From assembly GCA_947044365.1 (NCBI GenBank), contig OX345641.1, forward strand, positions 6,346,347-6,410,346: a stretch of 64,000 bases of DNA. The letters run 5' to 3'. The position numbers were made by a program, and so were the translations under genes. Below the pieces are notes generated by a model. The model was not told the DNA's origin. It did no database searches and saw nothing but the letters and a program-made list of their open reading frames with translations. Shown here in pieces: positions 47,238 to 59,890 of this stretch. The number at the start of each line of letters is the position of its first letter. Position 1 is the first letter of the stretch. The stretch comes from Petrosia ficiformis. Taxonomy: Eukaryota; Porifera; Demospongiae; Haplosclerida; Petrosiidae.

Positions 47238-48760
47238 GGCCCGTAGGGCCATCTCGATGATTACTTTCCCATGGGTTCGAACTATATAAATATATATAAC
47301 GTTTATGTCACTTGCGTGAGTACGAAGTGGCGTGGTGCGTAAAAGAACACGTGCTCGAGCTCTACCCCATTATAAGGTTGTTATTTCACAACTTCCTGTC
47401 AGAGAGGAAGTGTAACCAACTTAAGGTGGTACTAGGGAGTGGGTGGATGCGACTCCAATCAGTTTGAAAATGGAATATTATATAATATGACACTAACCTG
47501 GTGTAATACCAACCTTCATATCTTCTTATCAGCTTTATATTGGCCTGTAATTGAGGAAAACAGGCTAAAATCTCTATTTTTCCAAACACACATAAGTACA
47601 AAACCACGAAAGCCACGCCCACCAATCATGGCGTGCACCAAGTACAATGCATTTTGAGAAAACGAATGAAGCCATTTTCATTTATAGTTACAAGAGGCTG
47701 AAGAAAGCTGAATCCTGTAGCTTTTCAGTGAAACCATAAAATTTACCTTTCTAGGCACTATCAAACTCCGATCTTTCTCAGAGAGCAACTACAGTTACCC
47801 CGCCATTGTTTCCCACCCACCGGGGGCGTGTTTAGGTTTGTTTCTGAAAATCCCCCTCCACCACTTGTGGGCCGTGTTTAGGTTTGTTTCTGATCAGTGA
47901 AAACATTTAGGCCCAATAATTATACCCCCGAGTGGGTGTGGCTTCAAAAACATTCAGAATTGAACCAGATTGTATGCAGCAGCAAGAAGCTTGCAAGAAT
48001 AGACACTGATTGGAGTTTCATCTACCCCTCCCCCTAGTACAACGTTAATAGAATACTTATTGAATCTTGGATGTACCACACTCCAAATTACTGTAAATTA
48101 CGAGAGTATACCAATATGGTGGCGGCATTCTATTGTCCAAAATGCCCACGCTTTGTTGGATGTGGTCGGGCAGTGCTTTGATTCAAATGTCCGCCCTTTG
48201 ATGTTACTTTAACGTTAGCTGAGGGAAAAGGAGATTAGAATGGGATGTTGATGTATGTGTGATGTATAGACTTGCTTTCTAGCTAGTTCTAGTGAGAGAG
48301 AAAAGGATCTTGGAAGAATAAGTGAAAAATACTGTTGGCTTGCAGACTTGAGAGGATGCTGTGCTTGCAGTAATTAGTAAGCAAGGTTGAGGTGACTGTT
48401 AGATTACTCCAGGAGGTCCAGAAAGTTGCAAAGAACCTGCATTGTGTGATGCTAAGCCACACCTCACACATTATGCTTGATCAAGGCATGTGTGGTTGTA
48501 ATAATTTCGAATATGTGTCTGTTGCAAGATTGAAAGGGCTATAGACAGGCAGAAAGAAAGCTGTGTACATAGAAACTGGAACTAATGTAAAGCTAGCCAC
48601 TATTCTACTTGAATTACAAGGTCCTTTAAAAGGTAAACAGAGTAGATAATCAAAATAATAATTATAATAGGCTGTTGTATTTCAGGCATGATAAAGCCAG
48701 CCATGTTTACTGAATGCTGGACACCACAAAGTAGTCATAGGAATACTTTTTTCTCTATAA
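47238..48760. repeat. Dispersed repeat R, copy interrupted by an inverted-repeat element
   Basis: 47238-47370 (TTATGGCCCGTAGGGCCATC ... GCGTAAAAGAACACG) and 48540-48760 (GAAAGAAAGCTGTGT ... GCTGGACACCACAAAG) correspond to the two halves of 62596-63070. The middle is displaced by the 47424-48043 element and about 500 unrelated bases. Confidence 0.65.
47424..48043. mobile_element. Inverted-repeat element, GTACTAGGG termini (about 620 bp)
   Basis: GTACTAGGGAGTGGGTGGAT...ACTCCAATCAGT at 47429 is inverted at 47995-48040. A partial inverted copy of its right part is at 44750-44850. No ORF recognised. Confidence 0.75.
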
Positions 48761-49334
48761 TATTGTTATTAATTATATTTGGAGTTTAATTATATCTGGC
48801 CATCAAAGGGTTTGGAAACCTGCAAACACATGATTAATTTATTCTAATGGACCTTTTAATACTTTGTGTACATCATGTCATAGTAACATCATGCATGTAG
48901 CCACGACATCCTCTATGACAATTGATAAACTAAATTGAAATTCCTTGCCACTGTACTAACCAATTAAATGGTTATTTTATATTAACAATTTAATTTTGGC
49001 AGTGACACTTTTTCACTGCATGTCTAAATAAACATCTTTGCTTATAAGAAAAGGATCTAAAACAAAAAGTTATACATAATTATTATGTGCTTTCATTTAG
49101 GTCTTGGTAGTCTTCAGGTAGCCTCTTACATGTACTACCTGGGTATGAGGCTACTACTTTAGTTATGGAAGAGGCTGGACATACACATATAAGTTTTGGA
49201 CAACTTGCCAGTATAGAAGCAGTCTATGATTTTTGGAATTTTTGTCTCAATTTTTATTGAAAGATAAAATTTGTAAATATGGTATCTTCACTCACAGCAT
49301 CTGCATGCATACATGTATATAGCCATATCAAATT
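48761..49334. other. No gene; dispersed segment
   Basis: 48810-48960 (CTGCAAACACATGATTAA..., CATGCATGTAGCCACGACATC) is related to 54760-54835 and 55740-55900. Confidence 0.45.
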
Positions 49335-49475
49335 GCCCATGTTTTTCCGAACTGTCCTTACAAAATTTTGATTGGACATACAGAATCCTGTCTGAAACTC
49401 CAAGAAAATTTACTTATTGTGTCAGATGCTCTCCCTCATTTTACAATGGAGGCTGCGGCTGGGGACCAGACTAAT
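49335..49475. repeat. Solo half of a TAGTC-family element
   Basis: Ends GGCTGGGGACCAGACTA; the reverse TAGTCTGGTCCCCAGCC and the following GGGAGAGCATCTG match the terminus of element 3 (45761). The other end was not found. Confidence 0.6.
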
Positions 49476-49780
49476 GCAAGTCAAAACCAAACAAATTAAT
49501 TATGTGGTAACTACCATATATATATAGAGGGCTGGGAAATTTTTGTGCTGTTGAAAATTTGCAATTCAGTGTCATTCGCAAAATTGTTTGCTTCTCTTTT
49601 CTAATTGAACTTTGAACTGTAACCTATGCACACAAACATAATCTTTATTATAATTTTGTTATTATAAAAATACATTTAAAAATTCTCAATAAATATGAAA
49701 GATGTATGGATGTGAAAGTTTTCCTAAATCTTTCAAATTTTATGAAAATTTTAACGAAGTGTCTGCTCCAGTCACCGGTC

Positions 49781-50952
49781 GTGGCTACAGCTCCGGAAAT
49801 TACCCATGTTGTGATATAAGTAGATCTGAACATGCAAGTGTACAGTAGAGAATGTTTCTTTCATTATTGGAGAAAAGTTTTCCTCGTTTATGGAAGTAGA
49901 AAGAAAAATAAAGAATTATGAGAAGAGTAAATTAGTTCAACTCACACGAAGAGATTCTAGAACATTGGAGGATGCTGCCAAACGTGTTCCTAAACGAGTG
50001 GAAGGTGCTCTTAGTGATGATAAAAAGCATCTTGAGGTCAGTCACATATTTTTCAGAGGAACAGAATCACATCATGAATGAGGTGAGTAGTATGGGTGCT
50101 GTCACAACATTAACTACTTTAAATGTTTAGGCCATTTATGATCACTTACCAAGACAAAGGCACATTGCTACTGAAGAGCGTGAAACTGTCAAGTCATTAC
50201 TATGCGTGCAGGCTAACAAAAAGTTAGTACAGCAGCACATCAGTAAAACATCAGGGAAAGTAGTGACTTTAAAGGACTTGAGTAATCTACGTGCACAAAT
50301 GGAGGTTAAGCCTGGAAATGGTACTGAATTGGAAGCACTGGAAGAAGATTTAACTGCAATTGAAGGTTTGTCATGTAAGCACATATATGTAGCTTCATTG
50401 TGTATTTCAATCCAAGTAATCGTAGTAGCATAATTATGTTTGTAAAGCATAGATATATAACATGATACTAATTTTTTTTCATAGTAATTTTGTCTTGGCT
50501 AGTTGAAGATAGAATTATACAAGAAGCTATTACTGGTACAGCTATTATAAACGAAGAGGATGTAGAAACACGACCTGAGAAAGTCCCTGCATCAATACTG
50601 GATGAAAATGTTTGTTTAATAAGTTGTAGGAAATACTTCACTCATGATGCCTGGGATATTGTGGAAGAAGTTATGAGATGTGTACAAAAAAATCCCCTGT
50701 ATTACTGTGGATGCTGCACTAATCCGATAAATGATGAAACAGAAAATTCTATACAATGTGACAGCTGTCTTTTGTGGTACCATTTCAAGTGTATTACTAG
50801 AGCTACTAAAGCGAAACATTGGTTTTGTCTTTCGTGTTATTCAGAAACCAGCCATTTTTTTGGGTGATTTTACTAAAATACTATTGTAATAATTTTTAAG
50901 TACTGCGCATGCGTATATCACCACGTGGGTGATTTCCGGAGTTGTAGACACT
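49781..50952. mobile_element. Inverted-repeat element enclosing a PHD-finger gene (1.17 kb)
   Basis: GTGGCTACAGCTCCGGAAAT...GTGATATA at 49781-49820 is inverted at 50912-50952 with about 80% identity over 40 bases. The only content is the PHD-finger gene. Target duplications are not clear. The right side also has TGCGCATGCGTA next to the repeat, similar to 16572-16583 beside the hAT-type remnant. Confidence 0.7.
49890..50867 (+). CDS. Three-exon PHD-finger protein within inverted repeats
   Basis: Exons 49890-50036, 50131-50365 (or to 50374) and 50485-50867; all GT..AG with matching phases (0, then 1), about 255 residues. The N-terminus is charged and helical (VERKIKNYEKSKLVQLTRRD), then HLPRQRHIATEERETVKSLL. 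The last exon carries a PHD-type zinc finger: YYCGCC, CDSCLLWYHFKC and HWFCLSC, i.e. C-x2-C ... C-x2-C ... H-x2-C ... C-x2-C with the Trp two residues before His. PHD fingers read histone tails in the nucleus. No catalytic domain is seen, so whether it is element cargo, an accessory protein or a remnant of a transposase gene is open. Frames are intact, which suggests recent activity or selection. Confidence 0.7.
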
Positions 50953-51740
50953 GCCAAATCTTTTAAACTACTGTTTGTAACATTAATTATAATTTTTCTT
51001 GTGTCAATGATTGATGATTAAACGTATAGCCATTAATTAAGAGATGTTATATTGAAGTGATGGCTGCTTGTATATAGGATTCATTAATTATGAATGACAA
51101 ATTCGTTCACATCCAATCGTAGCTATAAACAAACTGAGCCAAGATAACACAAATTTGGAATGAGCAAGTTGGGATTCACCTTTGAAGTTGCTGTCCAACA
51201 AGGTGGTAGTCAAAATGGGAGTCCAGGAAACAGGTGTTGGTGAAGTACATAAATTTCTTTTGAGAGAGGAAGAATTTTCATCAGGTTACTATTATATATA
51301 ATTACAGCAATAGAACTGGAAAGAATACGAGCCATGACAATTCTGTGATTGAGAAAATATTGCATGGACATTAGTGTATTCAACTGAGCATACAGTATTA
51401 CCACGAATGTTTAGCAACCAGTATGAAAACGCCATGCACTTACTGTTTTGCAAAGCAACTTGACTTTTATATCCTATAAAAATACAGTCGTCTAAAATGT
51501 AATTGTTGACCCTCTAAAGAATGAATTGCCAAGCTACTGTCTGTGACTTGTGATGTTGTTGATCCTTATGTATGATATCTGCAACTTTGGAGAAATCGTA
51601 CGGATACCATACCAAATTGGTTTATTGTTGCTGTTAAATGTGCAACTATATATCCAGGATATATACTATATATACAAGGATCAACATAGCCAAACTATAT
51701 AAGGTCCTATGTAGTTAGGGTTCAAATCACAACAAATTTG
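50953..51740. other. No gene seen
   Basis: Short frames and a small palindromic AT stretch at 51650-51690 (ATATATCCAGGATATAT). Confidence 0.4.
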
Positions 51741-51749
51741 TCATTTACT

Positions 51750-52260
51750 ACAACACATTTGTTCAGATTTCAGCCACCATTAGGTAGACCCTATGGTTTG
51801 GAGAATCTGGCCCCTAGTCTTTACATGAATTGTGTGACTTCCTGGATTCCCTGAGTCTGCGTTTTCCATCTACTCCTATGTTAATAAATAATTTACCACT
51901 TGAGCACATGGGAGTACCCATGTTAGTCCCTTTGACTTTACAGCACCCCTACAGACCTCCCATGCAATCCTCCCTCTCTCTCATTTCCATTTCCTCCTCC
52001 TACTGTGTCTTCCGACAAATCATCCTTCTCTTCCGGTTCTCTTATCCACTATGTGTTTGTCCCTCTGACCTTTCTTGCCCTTCTTATGTTCTTCCTCCCA
52101 TTTCCTTATCTGATCACCTTTCTATTCTCTTTTCTGTACCACTAGCTCAAGGTATCAAACACTCTTTAAAGGGTTCCATAGACGTTGTAAAGTGTGGGTC
52201 TACAATAAGGCCAACATCGATTTTGCCTTTCCTCTCTTCCCAGGGATAGTCTTTTGTCTT
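51750..52260 (+). pseudogene. LINE endonuclease remnant (copy 1)
   Basis: Mixed frames contain LCVCPSDLSCPSYVLPPISL, SDHLSILFSVPL (the SDH box of APE-type endonucleases) and GIKHSLKGSIDVVKCGST. The same text occurs at 59140-59560 on the other strand. Frameshifted, no reverse transcriptase. Confidence 0.65.
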
Positions 52261-52714
52261 CATTGTTAATTAATATGTTTGTATCACAGTATATATACAT
52301 AGTTATAATTTAACTAGATATGCAATGGGGTTTAGTTAATTAATGGCCATGGTAATTACATACGTATGCTTGAGGTCTACTGATCAAATAAGCTGGAAAA
52401 GAAAAAAAATCACTCTATGCATGCATCACGGCATTCATTTAGTATTGCATTTATGTAGATTTTTAGCATGTATTAACAGATTGGTTTATTTTAAATTGAA
52501 TGTTATATCAACTACTGATGAGCATTGTGAAGTGCTGTAGATGAGTCAAGCTGCTTTGTGCATGTTCTGCTGGTTATCATGTCTTATGTAAATTACAGTT
52601 GGAGAAGTACTGAACAAAATGCAACTGAAATAAACAAATCATTGTTTAAAAAATAACCAAAATGTTTAATAAAATTCAAAACTGGTAATTATTGTTCATG
52701 AATGTTCATAAGAG

Positions 52715-53143
52715 TCAAAAAGATATTTTAGATTCAGGATGTTGTAGTGAGAATTCACGAATCCAATTTATACCAGTAGCTGTACTATGTTCATTAATGT
52801 ATTCCCAGTCCTTCTTGACAAACCAAAGTAATCCTCTTTCTGCTGCCATTTGCTTCTCCTCTGATGTTTTATGTAAAGTAGTATGATGCCAAATATAGTA
52901 CTGGCTGCGTTTAGATATCTCACAGTGTCTACATATTAACTTGTATGATATTAAAGTAACCTTGAGTCCAGTTTTTGTAATACCTGTTTTGTCACAATTT
53001 TTGTTCATAATTTTATTTGTACAGCCATTTTCTTCTTTCTCTGGAGTATACTTTATATCGAAATAGTCAAGCAAAACTGCATTAATTTTACACTGATCAG
53101 CCTTTTGGCTTGTTACATTGCTGGTGCATTCCCACATGAATTC
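52715..53143 (-). CDS. Cysteine-rich C-terminal exon, unknown family (copy 2)
   Basis: Paralogue of 35813-36222, with FMWECTSNVTSQKADQCKIN, NGCTNKIMNKNCDKTG, LICRHCEISKRSQYYIWHHT and ERGLLWFVKKDWEYINEHS. The acceptor CTCAACAG|AATTC is conserved; insertions of a few residues keep the frame. The C-terminus is longer (QHPESKISF). Confidence 0.55.
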   Translation of the reverse strand, partial: EFMWECTSNVTSQKADQCKINAVLLDYFDIKYTPEKEENGCTNKIMNKNCDKTGITKTGLKVTLISYKLICRHCEISKRSQYYIWHHTTLHKTSEEKQMAAERGLLWFVKKDWEYINEHSTATGINWIREFSLQHPESKISF

Positions 53144-53310
53144 TGTTGAGAAAATTAAAATCACAAAAATTAATTTTACCTTAATAATTATAATCATTAT
53201 ACAGTTATTAATTACTGCAATCACAATGAATGCATTTGTAGTGCAGAATTAACCTTTGCCACAAGTGTGAAGGATAACAATACGCCATACAATTACGTAT
53301 GTATATTATA

Positions 53311-53690
53311 TAGTATGCTAATAGGTCCTATATATAAAATATAGGACCTGAGTTTTCTGTCCAAGGATGTGATATAGCCCGAGCCTGCGAGGACTATATC
53401 ACATCCGAGGTCACAAAACGAGGGTCCTAACATAGCATATAGGACCTATTAGCATACTATGATGGTGACATCACCTGCATAGTGTACACAGAGTGGTCTG
53501 ACAGGTCTATATTTAAAAATGTAGACCTCCTCTTTGGTCTATACCTATACAGACCTCACCACAACAAAGGGATGATGTCACCATCATACTATATATATAT
53601 ATATATATAGTATGATGGTGACATCATCCCTTTGATGTGGTGGGGTCTGTATATAGGACCCAAAACAGGTCTATATTTGGAGAAATTAAC
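53311..53690. mobile_element. Cluster of P1 and two P2 palindromic elements
   Basis: P1 at 53311-53462, P2 at 53456-53600, and a second inverted P2 arm at 53600-53680 around a TA tract (53585-53610). Confidence 0.75.
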
Positions 53691-53894
53691 CCATTAATAA
53701 CATGCAATACTTTATTGCCTAGTATAATAGTATTTCATTACCAAAACTGTTGTGAAATCATTGAGAACAAGTGATCAAAATATAGTTTGGGAAAAGATCA
53801 TCATGCAGTCAGACAGTACCAATCATGTAGTTCATTGATGTGGTGAGTCCTATATATTGTATGCAGGAGATGTCACCATCATACAATATATTGT

Positions 53895-54135
53895 ATATAG
53901 TATGCTAATAGGTCCTATATACTGAATATAGGACCTTCGATTTGTGTCCTCGGATATGATATAGCCCTCGCAGTATACACAACTTAAGTAAAGGCAAAAC
54001 ACAAAGAAATGATACTTATGTACGGTTGTTATGTGGAAGTGGTATTTAATTTTATTGCCAAAGCCATCTTGTTCCTGTGCTTTTTCGGTTTTGATATATA
54101 TCCTTACATACTCTTTCATTTTTTAAAATGTTTTT
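53895..54135. mobile_element. Half P1 joined to a copy of the 10.5 kb palindrome arm
   Basis: A P1 left arm (ATAGTATGCTAATAGGTCC) stops at about 53970. From 53985 the sequence matches 10560-10710 (GATACTTATGTACGGTTGTT...). One element has been inserted into, or has replaced half of, the other. Confidence 0.65.
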
Positions 54136-54830
54136 GTATACTATCAATTATCAAACATTAGTAATTAATTTCACAAGACTTTAATAATTTCATTACTGCT
54201 ATGATAGCATTGTCGTGATAGTGATATTACTACTATTATCCAACCCTAGAAAAAGCCAATGTGTTTTTATAGTGATAGGAGCAACTCTGGAAGTACACTA
54301 AATGTGTATACATTCTACTATTACTATTTTCAAATCTTAATTTTCTAAAATGTTATTTGGGTGGTACAACAGGCGGTATTCTACTTGGTGGTACCCATAA
54401 CAACAGCTTGCTCAGGCTTGCCTAAATTACTGCTTATGTGTATCAGAAAGTCTCACATCAGAATACTACACTGCATGTAAAAGTGGATTGGTTCTTTTTT
54501 GTTGTTCATGCATCGTATCTCCTCAATTGCTGATGTTAAGTTCTGTAAGCTGCTTTGTGCATATTCTGTTATCAGTTCTTATCTACATGAATAGTGGGAG
54601 AAGATCTGATATAGATTACGTTTTTCAAAGCTTTTGGATCATCTGCCGCTATTACTTGGACAAGCATTGTGTACAACATTCCAATATCAAAAGTTATGAA
54701 TACCTTTCACATCATTACTACTGAACTGAGGTGTTGAAGAGTAATTGCTAGTAGCATCATGCATGAGCCACAACATCCTCTATAACAATTGACAAGCTAT
54801 GCTATTCCTACAAACCAATAAAATGGTTTT
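54136..54830. other. No gene; dispersed fragments
   Basis: 54240-54340 resembles 40210-40300 (AGCAACTCTGGAAGTACA). 54545-54610 is the small repeat shared with 41530 and 52560. Confidence 0.45.
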
Positions 54831-54834
54831 TTTA

Positions 54835-55045
54835 ATGACCAGTGTTAAAATCAGTGGAAGTAATTAGGCCAATTAATTCAGGAAACTCCTCCCATTTGAT
54901 GCTCAACAAGGCTTCTGTATTGTAGTTGTCACATACTTGAAGTATGTCTTTTGGAATAATCATAATTGAAGAAGTTTCAATATTGTAGTGACTTGCATTG
55001 GTATCTGCCCACATTAATTCACTTAATCGTAATGTACGTACGTTT
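54835..55045 (-). CDS. Possible terminal exon, unknown protein
   Basis: From an acceptor-like ACAGTAG at about 55046 the minus strand is open for about 70 codons: RTLRLSELMWADTNASHYNI, SIMIIPKDILQVCDNYN and KWEEFPELIGLITSTDFN, then stop. Composition is protein-like, but no family or partner exon was recognised. Confidence 0.25.
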
Positions 55046-57480
55046 ACGAAAATCTACTGTCTCAGCCTCGTGTCAATCGTCGTCAAGTTATTTTGTAGCA
55101 CCCATCTTCTCTTCTCTACATGAAATATCTATTGATAAATTCATTAAATAAATCATACCAGCCATGGTTGTAAGGATACAAATTATAATCAAGTTAGTTG
55201 GTCATACAGGATGATATGACTGTGTGATAACACAATTATAACAATTATATACTCTAACTTCCTGTCCAATAGAAGCAGAATAAATGTTTTAAGTTGTTGC
55301 ATACGTTTCCAGCCCAATTACCAAAAAATGGTGTTATTTTAACAATTCCATTTTGACAATACAATACATGCTAGCTCCTACTTCCCCTCAGATATATGGC
55401 TTGATAGTTCCACCATGCTTGTTTTACATGGATTTTACTGTCTAAATTAGATATATAGCTAACAGTGCTTACAATTAGTTTGAAGTAGTTATTGTATCCT
55501 TGCATAACCAATTCTTGCAACTGCACATTGCGAAGAAAAAAAAGTTAAAATAACTAGGTCAGTACAGCTGCAAGGATTTAACCATTAGTTGGTTGTTAGG
55601 AACACATACATCTTATACCACAGATACATTGTACATTATAGTTGAATCACTATAATTTTAGGGTGTTGTCTACTCATAAAAGATTTAGTATAGTTTATAC
55701 TAAAGTACATGTAATTGTATCTGTCTCTCAAAATGTTTTGTAAACCCGCAAACACATAATACAATTTATACCTTCCAATACTTGGTGCACATTATGTTAT
55801 AGAAACATACATGCATGTAGCCATGGCCACTATATCTTCTATGATAATTGACAAACTAATTTGAAACTCATGATATTCCAATTGCAACTGTACTAACCCT
55901 GGTTATTTTAATGATTTATTTTTGCAGCGATGCATGTAGTAAGTAATTATTAGTAACTTTCATATTTGTTTTTACAGTGATAACTGTACTAACCAATAAC
56001 ATCGTGAAAACGCACAGTAATTTCATGTTTTCATATAAAATCTGTTTGCGCAGAAAAAGAGCTATAACAGTAATGAAGTATCATCATGACAAACTGACAT
56101 GCCGCTTTCTGAGTAGAACAATACCAAAGATGGTCACCTTCTCCAAAAAACTTTAATTTCGATAGGTTTTAATAGGTTCTATTCATTCTTCGATAAATAA
56201 CTCACTGTTTTAGCAGTATATATACTTCTTATGCATATGTGACCATCTACGCGAAAAAAAGGCATTGGTGAAAAAATTTCAAAATTGATTTTTTTTGTCT
56301 TGCCTGAACAGAGCATTAAATTAGCTGTAGCTACAGTGACCGAGTTAACCATGGCAGTCACAAATACTTTATTTCGAGAAAAACACAATTAAATTAATTT
56401 TTTAACCATTTAAATTAATGATTAGCAATTTATTTAGCAGTGGCTAGCAAAGCACAGAAAGGTCTCTAAGACTTGCTAAAGGTACCAGAAGACTGGTAAA
56501 ACATTGGTGAAGCTTTTTATGTAATAAAATAGTGATCGCCCAAATAATTCAGAACTGTCTACTTTCGATCATATCACCAAATTATATTTTGTCACCAATG
56601 CCTGGTTTTCGTGTAGACAGTCACATATGTACTTAAAATAAAGTTTTATTTGATTTAATTAGAGCAGTTGCTCTAAAGCAGGAGAGAATTTTGTTGTTGA
56701 AGGATAACCAATAAAAGCTTTTATGTTGTATTTCTATGCTTACCACGGGCTATGGAAGCTCAGGCTACATTTTTGACAGACAAACACTCTTTCATCACTG
56801 AGTACAGAATTCCTAATCCATGTTCTTCTAACAATAAGCCCTTTAGAACTTCCCTGGCTTAACTGCAGCTCTTCCATTTAATAGCTAAACTTGCTTGTTT
56901 CAGAGCTATTCCTAATCTCCCATCACACAAACAGCAATTCTCCATTTTAGTAACATCTTTTCACACACCCATTTTACATAAGTACTTTACTGGATGGCTA
57001 TAACAATGATTTTCTACCAGACCCTTTCCAATCCAAGCCACTTCGTTTAGAGTGGGAGGGGTTGGCTATGCAAAACTACATGTAATGAGGTGTCCAAAAA
57101 AGCATGGAACCATTTGCAATAGGTTGCCTATAATTATAAATCTGATATAGCACTCATAGGCGTGTTGTATGTATATATGTACATCAATACTTGTCATTGA
57201 TAATGCAGAGACTTGACAACTTTGACTGGACTAGCAAATTCACAATCACTTGAGCCAAATTCTACTTGCTAAGAGTGGATGTCTCACTGCCTACTTCAAT
57301 ACATGACAACTAGTACATCACTAAGGTAAAGCAGGTTACAAATGCCCTAATAAGGTCATACACACCCATTATCTGTTTCTGAATTTCTCAATAATAATAG
57401 GAGTAAAGGTCATTCCAGGAGTCCACTCTAGTGGTCCACATATTAATCTACAGTTTACATGTTACAAATTTTAACAGCTG
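55046..57480. other. Long non-coding stretch with repeat fragments
   Basis: 55720-55990 is related to 48780-49020. 57006-57078 reads in reverse as TAGTTTTGCATAGCC...GGGTCTGG, a worn TAGTC-family element. No coding sequence is supported. Confidence 0.45.
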
Positions 57481-57776
57481 CATAGCTTGATTTGTGGTGA
57501 CCGCAAAGTTTACACATAGGGGACTGTGTGATAATACAATAGTTATATAATTTCATTTCCTACATACCAAGAAATGGAAAATTCCTCTTATTTTGACATT
57601 ACAATCCATGCTTTATACAGTATTGAAGATAGTTTAAAGTTGTTATGCATGAACAACTAAGTTTACAATATTTTTTACAACTGTAGTAACTAATAAATTA
57701 GTTATTTTAATAATTGTTTTTACAGTGATATAAGTATAGGACATAGCCTTGGTTGGAGGAAGTTTTGGGCATATAA

Positions 57777-57833
57777 CACCAGTGAGATAATTGGTCAAGG
57801 GTATAGCCCGAGACAATTATCTCACAGGTGTTA
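57777..57833. repeat. Short palindromic element
   Basis: AACACCAGTGAGATAATTG and its inverse around GGTATAGCCC. The flank 57838-57890 recurs inverted at 40745-40800. Confidence 0.65.
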
Positions 57834-57999
57834 AATCTCACTGTTGTCAAGCAGAAGCCATAGTACTATGCTAATTAGTGTTTACTGTAAAAACATTGAA
57901 AATACAATTAGATGAGTGCTGGGGTTCGTTTTTACAGTGATATATAGGTCATGTATGAATGTGACATAATAATAATATAATTAAGTTATTGTGACATAC

Positions 58000-58702
58000 C
58001 ATTTCTTGGAGTACTCCTAAATAAAACAAAACCAAAACAAATTCCATAGTAGTGTGTCTTTCCCATTGAATGAGAAGCTACGATATCAGAATCAGGATAT
58101 TTATCTAACAAAGGTATTGGATCTTTCAGAGGAATGGCATCCAAATCAATTACTGTTATATCATAACCCCAGTGGTTAATAAGGCGTACAACAGCAATCC
58201 TAACCATCCACACATCCCATGCATATGCCTTTGTCCAGCGAAGTATAAAATGATGATATATTAGTTCATTTATGTTAATATAAATTGTTGATATATCTTT
58301 TTTTTTAAGTATCTCATAAATATCTTTGTCAAAGGAGAGAACAATGATGTCTTTTATATCAATATTAGTGTTCAGATCAACAGCTACTAACCAATTCAAT
58401 AATGTAACAAAGTATCCTTGATCAGAAGCAGCTAAATAAACCATCTTGTTAGTTTTCTCAGCTAATATACCTGCCAGTTCATGAACCCATTTCATTTGAG
58501 CAACTTCTTCAACTGTTCTGGTATACTGTGGATCAGGAAATGAGAAAGGAGGTCGAATATCAAACCCAGGTCTTACTGTAGCTGATACATAGCGATTTAC
58601 ATTGTGGACATTGGGAAATACGAAATATTCAACACAGAAATACCCAACGATCGTTACCAAAACGAAAATTGATATCAAAAACTTGCTTCTTCTAAATGCC
58701 AT
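58000..58702 (-). CDS. Type-II membrane glycosyltransferase, first exon (copy B)
   Basis: The frame opens at 58780, but the Met at 58702 (MAFRRSKFLISIFVLVTIVG) aligns with the start of copy A and puts the signal anchor at the N-terminus. It keeps RPGFDIRPPFSF, KWVHELAGILAEKTNKMVYL, DVWMVRIAVVRLINHWGYD and the DLD motif in VIDLDAIPLKDP. Donor at 58000/57999 (G|GTATGT), the same place and phase as copy A. Roughly 88% identical to copy A. Homology continues past the exon (57500-57735 with 41950-42240), so the duplication includes intron sequence. Confidence 0.8.
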
Positions 58703-58799
58703 TTGGCTATTATATCTATTAAATCTGTATCTGATGAAGCCACATCCTACTGCTGAAGTCATTTTAAAATTCAGGCCCAATCATCAAGACAGGTCGTTT

Positions 58800-59138
58800 C
58801 AGCCACACCCACTACTCTATGTTGTGTCACTCTTATTTCTCTTCACTTATCTCATGTTCTTCACTGTGTTGCAGAATAGTTACATGGAATATTAACAATG
58901 CAAGGATATTGGCAGTCTCTAAGTTGAAGAAACTTTGATTTGCTGCTTTGTTATACACGATTCTACCCTGATTTAACGGTACATTATACTCAATATTTAA
59001 TGTATCAAGCTGTGTAAGGCATTAGTACATTACACACTAGTATCTATAGTGATCAGATCTAAGGATCATTAATTATTTGTAAACTATATGTAAAGTGAAG
59101 CTAAACAGATTTTTGCTAGTTTCTATGTTCCATTCATC
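58800..59138. other. Upstream region of glycosyltransferase copy B
   Basis: No gene. It would hold the promoter; no clear element seen. Confidence 0.35.
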
Positions 59139-59139
59139 C

Positions 59140-59890
59140 CTAACTGGATTTCCTTTTAAAAAGATAGACCAACAGAAGTTGACATCTTTGAAAAGAAAAG
59201 ACTATCTCAGGGAGGAGAGGAAAGTAAAAGGTAGGCAAAATCGAAGTCAGCCTTATTGTAGAGCCATATTTTACAAAGTTTACAGAACCCTTTAAAGAGT
59301 GTTTCATACCTTGAGCTAGTGGTACAGAAGAGAGAACAGAAAGGTGATCAGAAGAGAAAATAGGAGGAAGAACGTAAAAAGGGCAAGAAAGGTCAGAGGG
59401 GACAAATACATAGTGGATAAGAGAAGGAGAACTGACTGATAAGTGAAAAATGAGTTGGCTCACAAATAATTTGTTTGAGGCCAAGGCAATTTGACAAATC
59501 AAGTAAGTTACTACTAAATGATGATTTAAGAAAATCAACATTAAAATCATGAACAAGAATTAAATCATGAGGATATATGTTCATTTAAAAGGCTAAGTGG
59601 CACTGTCAGAGTTGAGAGGATAACAGAATGTACCCGGGGTAAAGGAGTAATGATGTGATTTGATTAAACGAGAAAGAAATTCAAGATTTTAAGTGGAAGG
59701 CAAATTAGACACAGACAGAGTAGATTTAACAAAAACAGCTATACCACCGCCATGTCTACTATGATCAAGTCGAAAAGATATGTAATTGCATGGGTATTAA
59801 AATTATAGAATCAGCCAAGTTTCAATGACATATATATCGGGGGAATAATTAGTACAGAACAGAAGATCAACAGACTTAGGGAGGAGGCTT
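59140..59890 (-). pseudogene. LINE APE-type endonuclease remnant (copy 2)
   Basis: On minus, in several frames: YVIETWL, then HSRHGGGIAVFVKSTLSVS, DFNVDFLKSSFSSNLLDLSN, CLGLKQIICEPTH and SDHLSVLSSVPL. The order matches an APE endonuclease from its ET(W) motif to the SDH box. At least three frameshifts or stops; no reverse transcriptase. Confidence 0.8.

Noticed and set aside
47386..47657. Overlapping 70-80 codon frames near 47.5 kb
   Set aside because: They lie in an inverted-repeat element (47424-48043), occur on both strands and have no family resemblance.
52514..52540. CTGATGA at 52.5 kb (and near 87 and 5366) as hammerhead cores
   Set aside because: No GAAA box or helix II follows at a workable distance.
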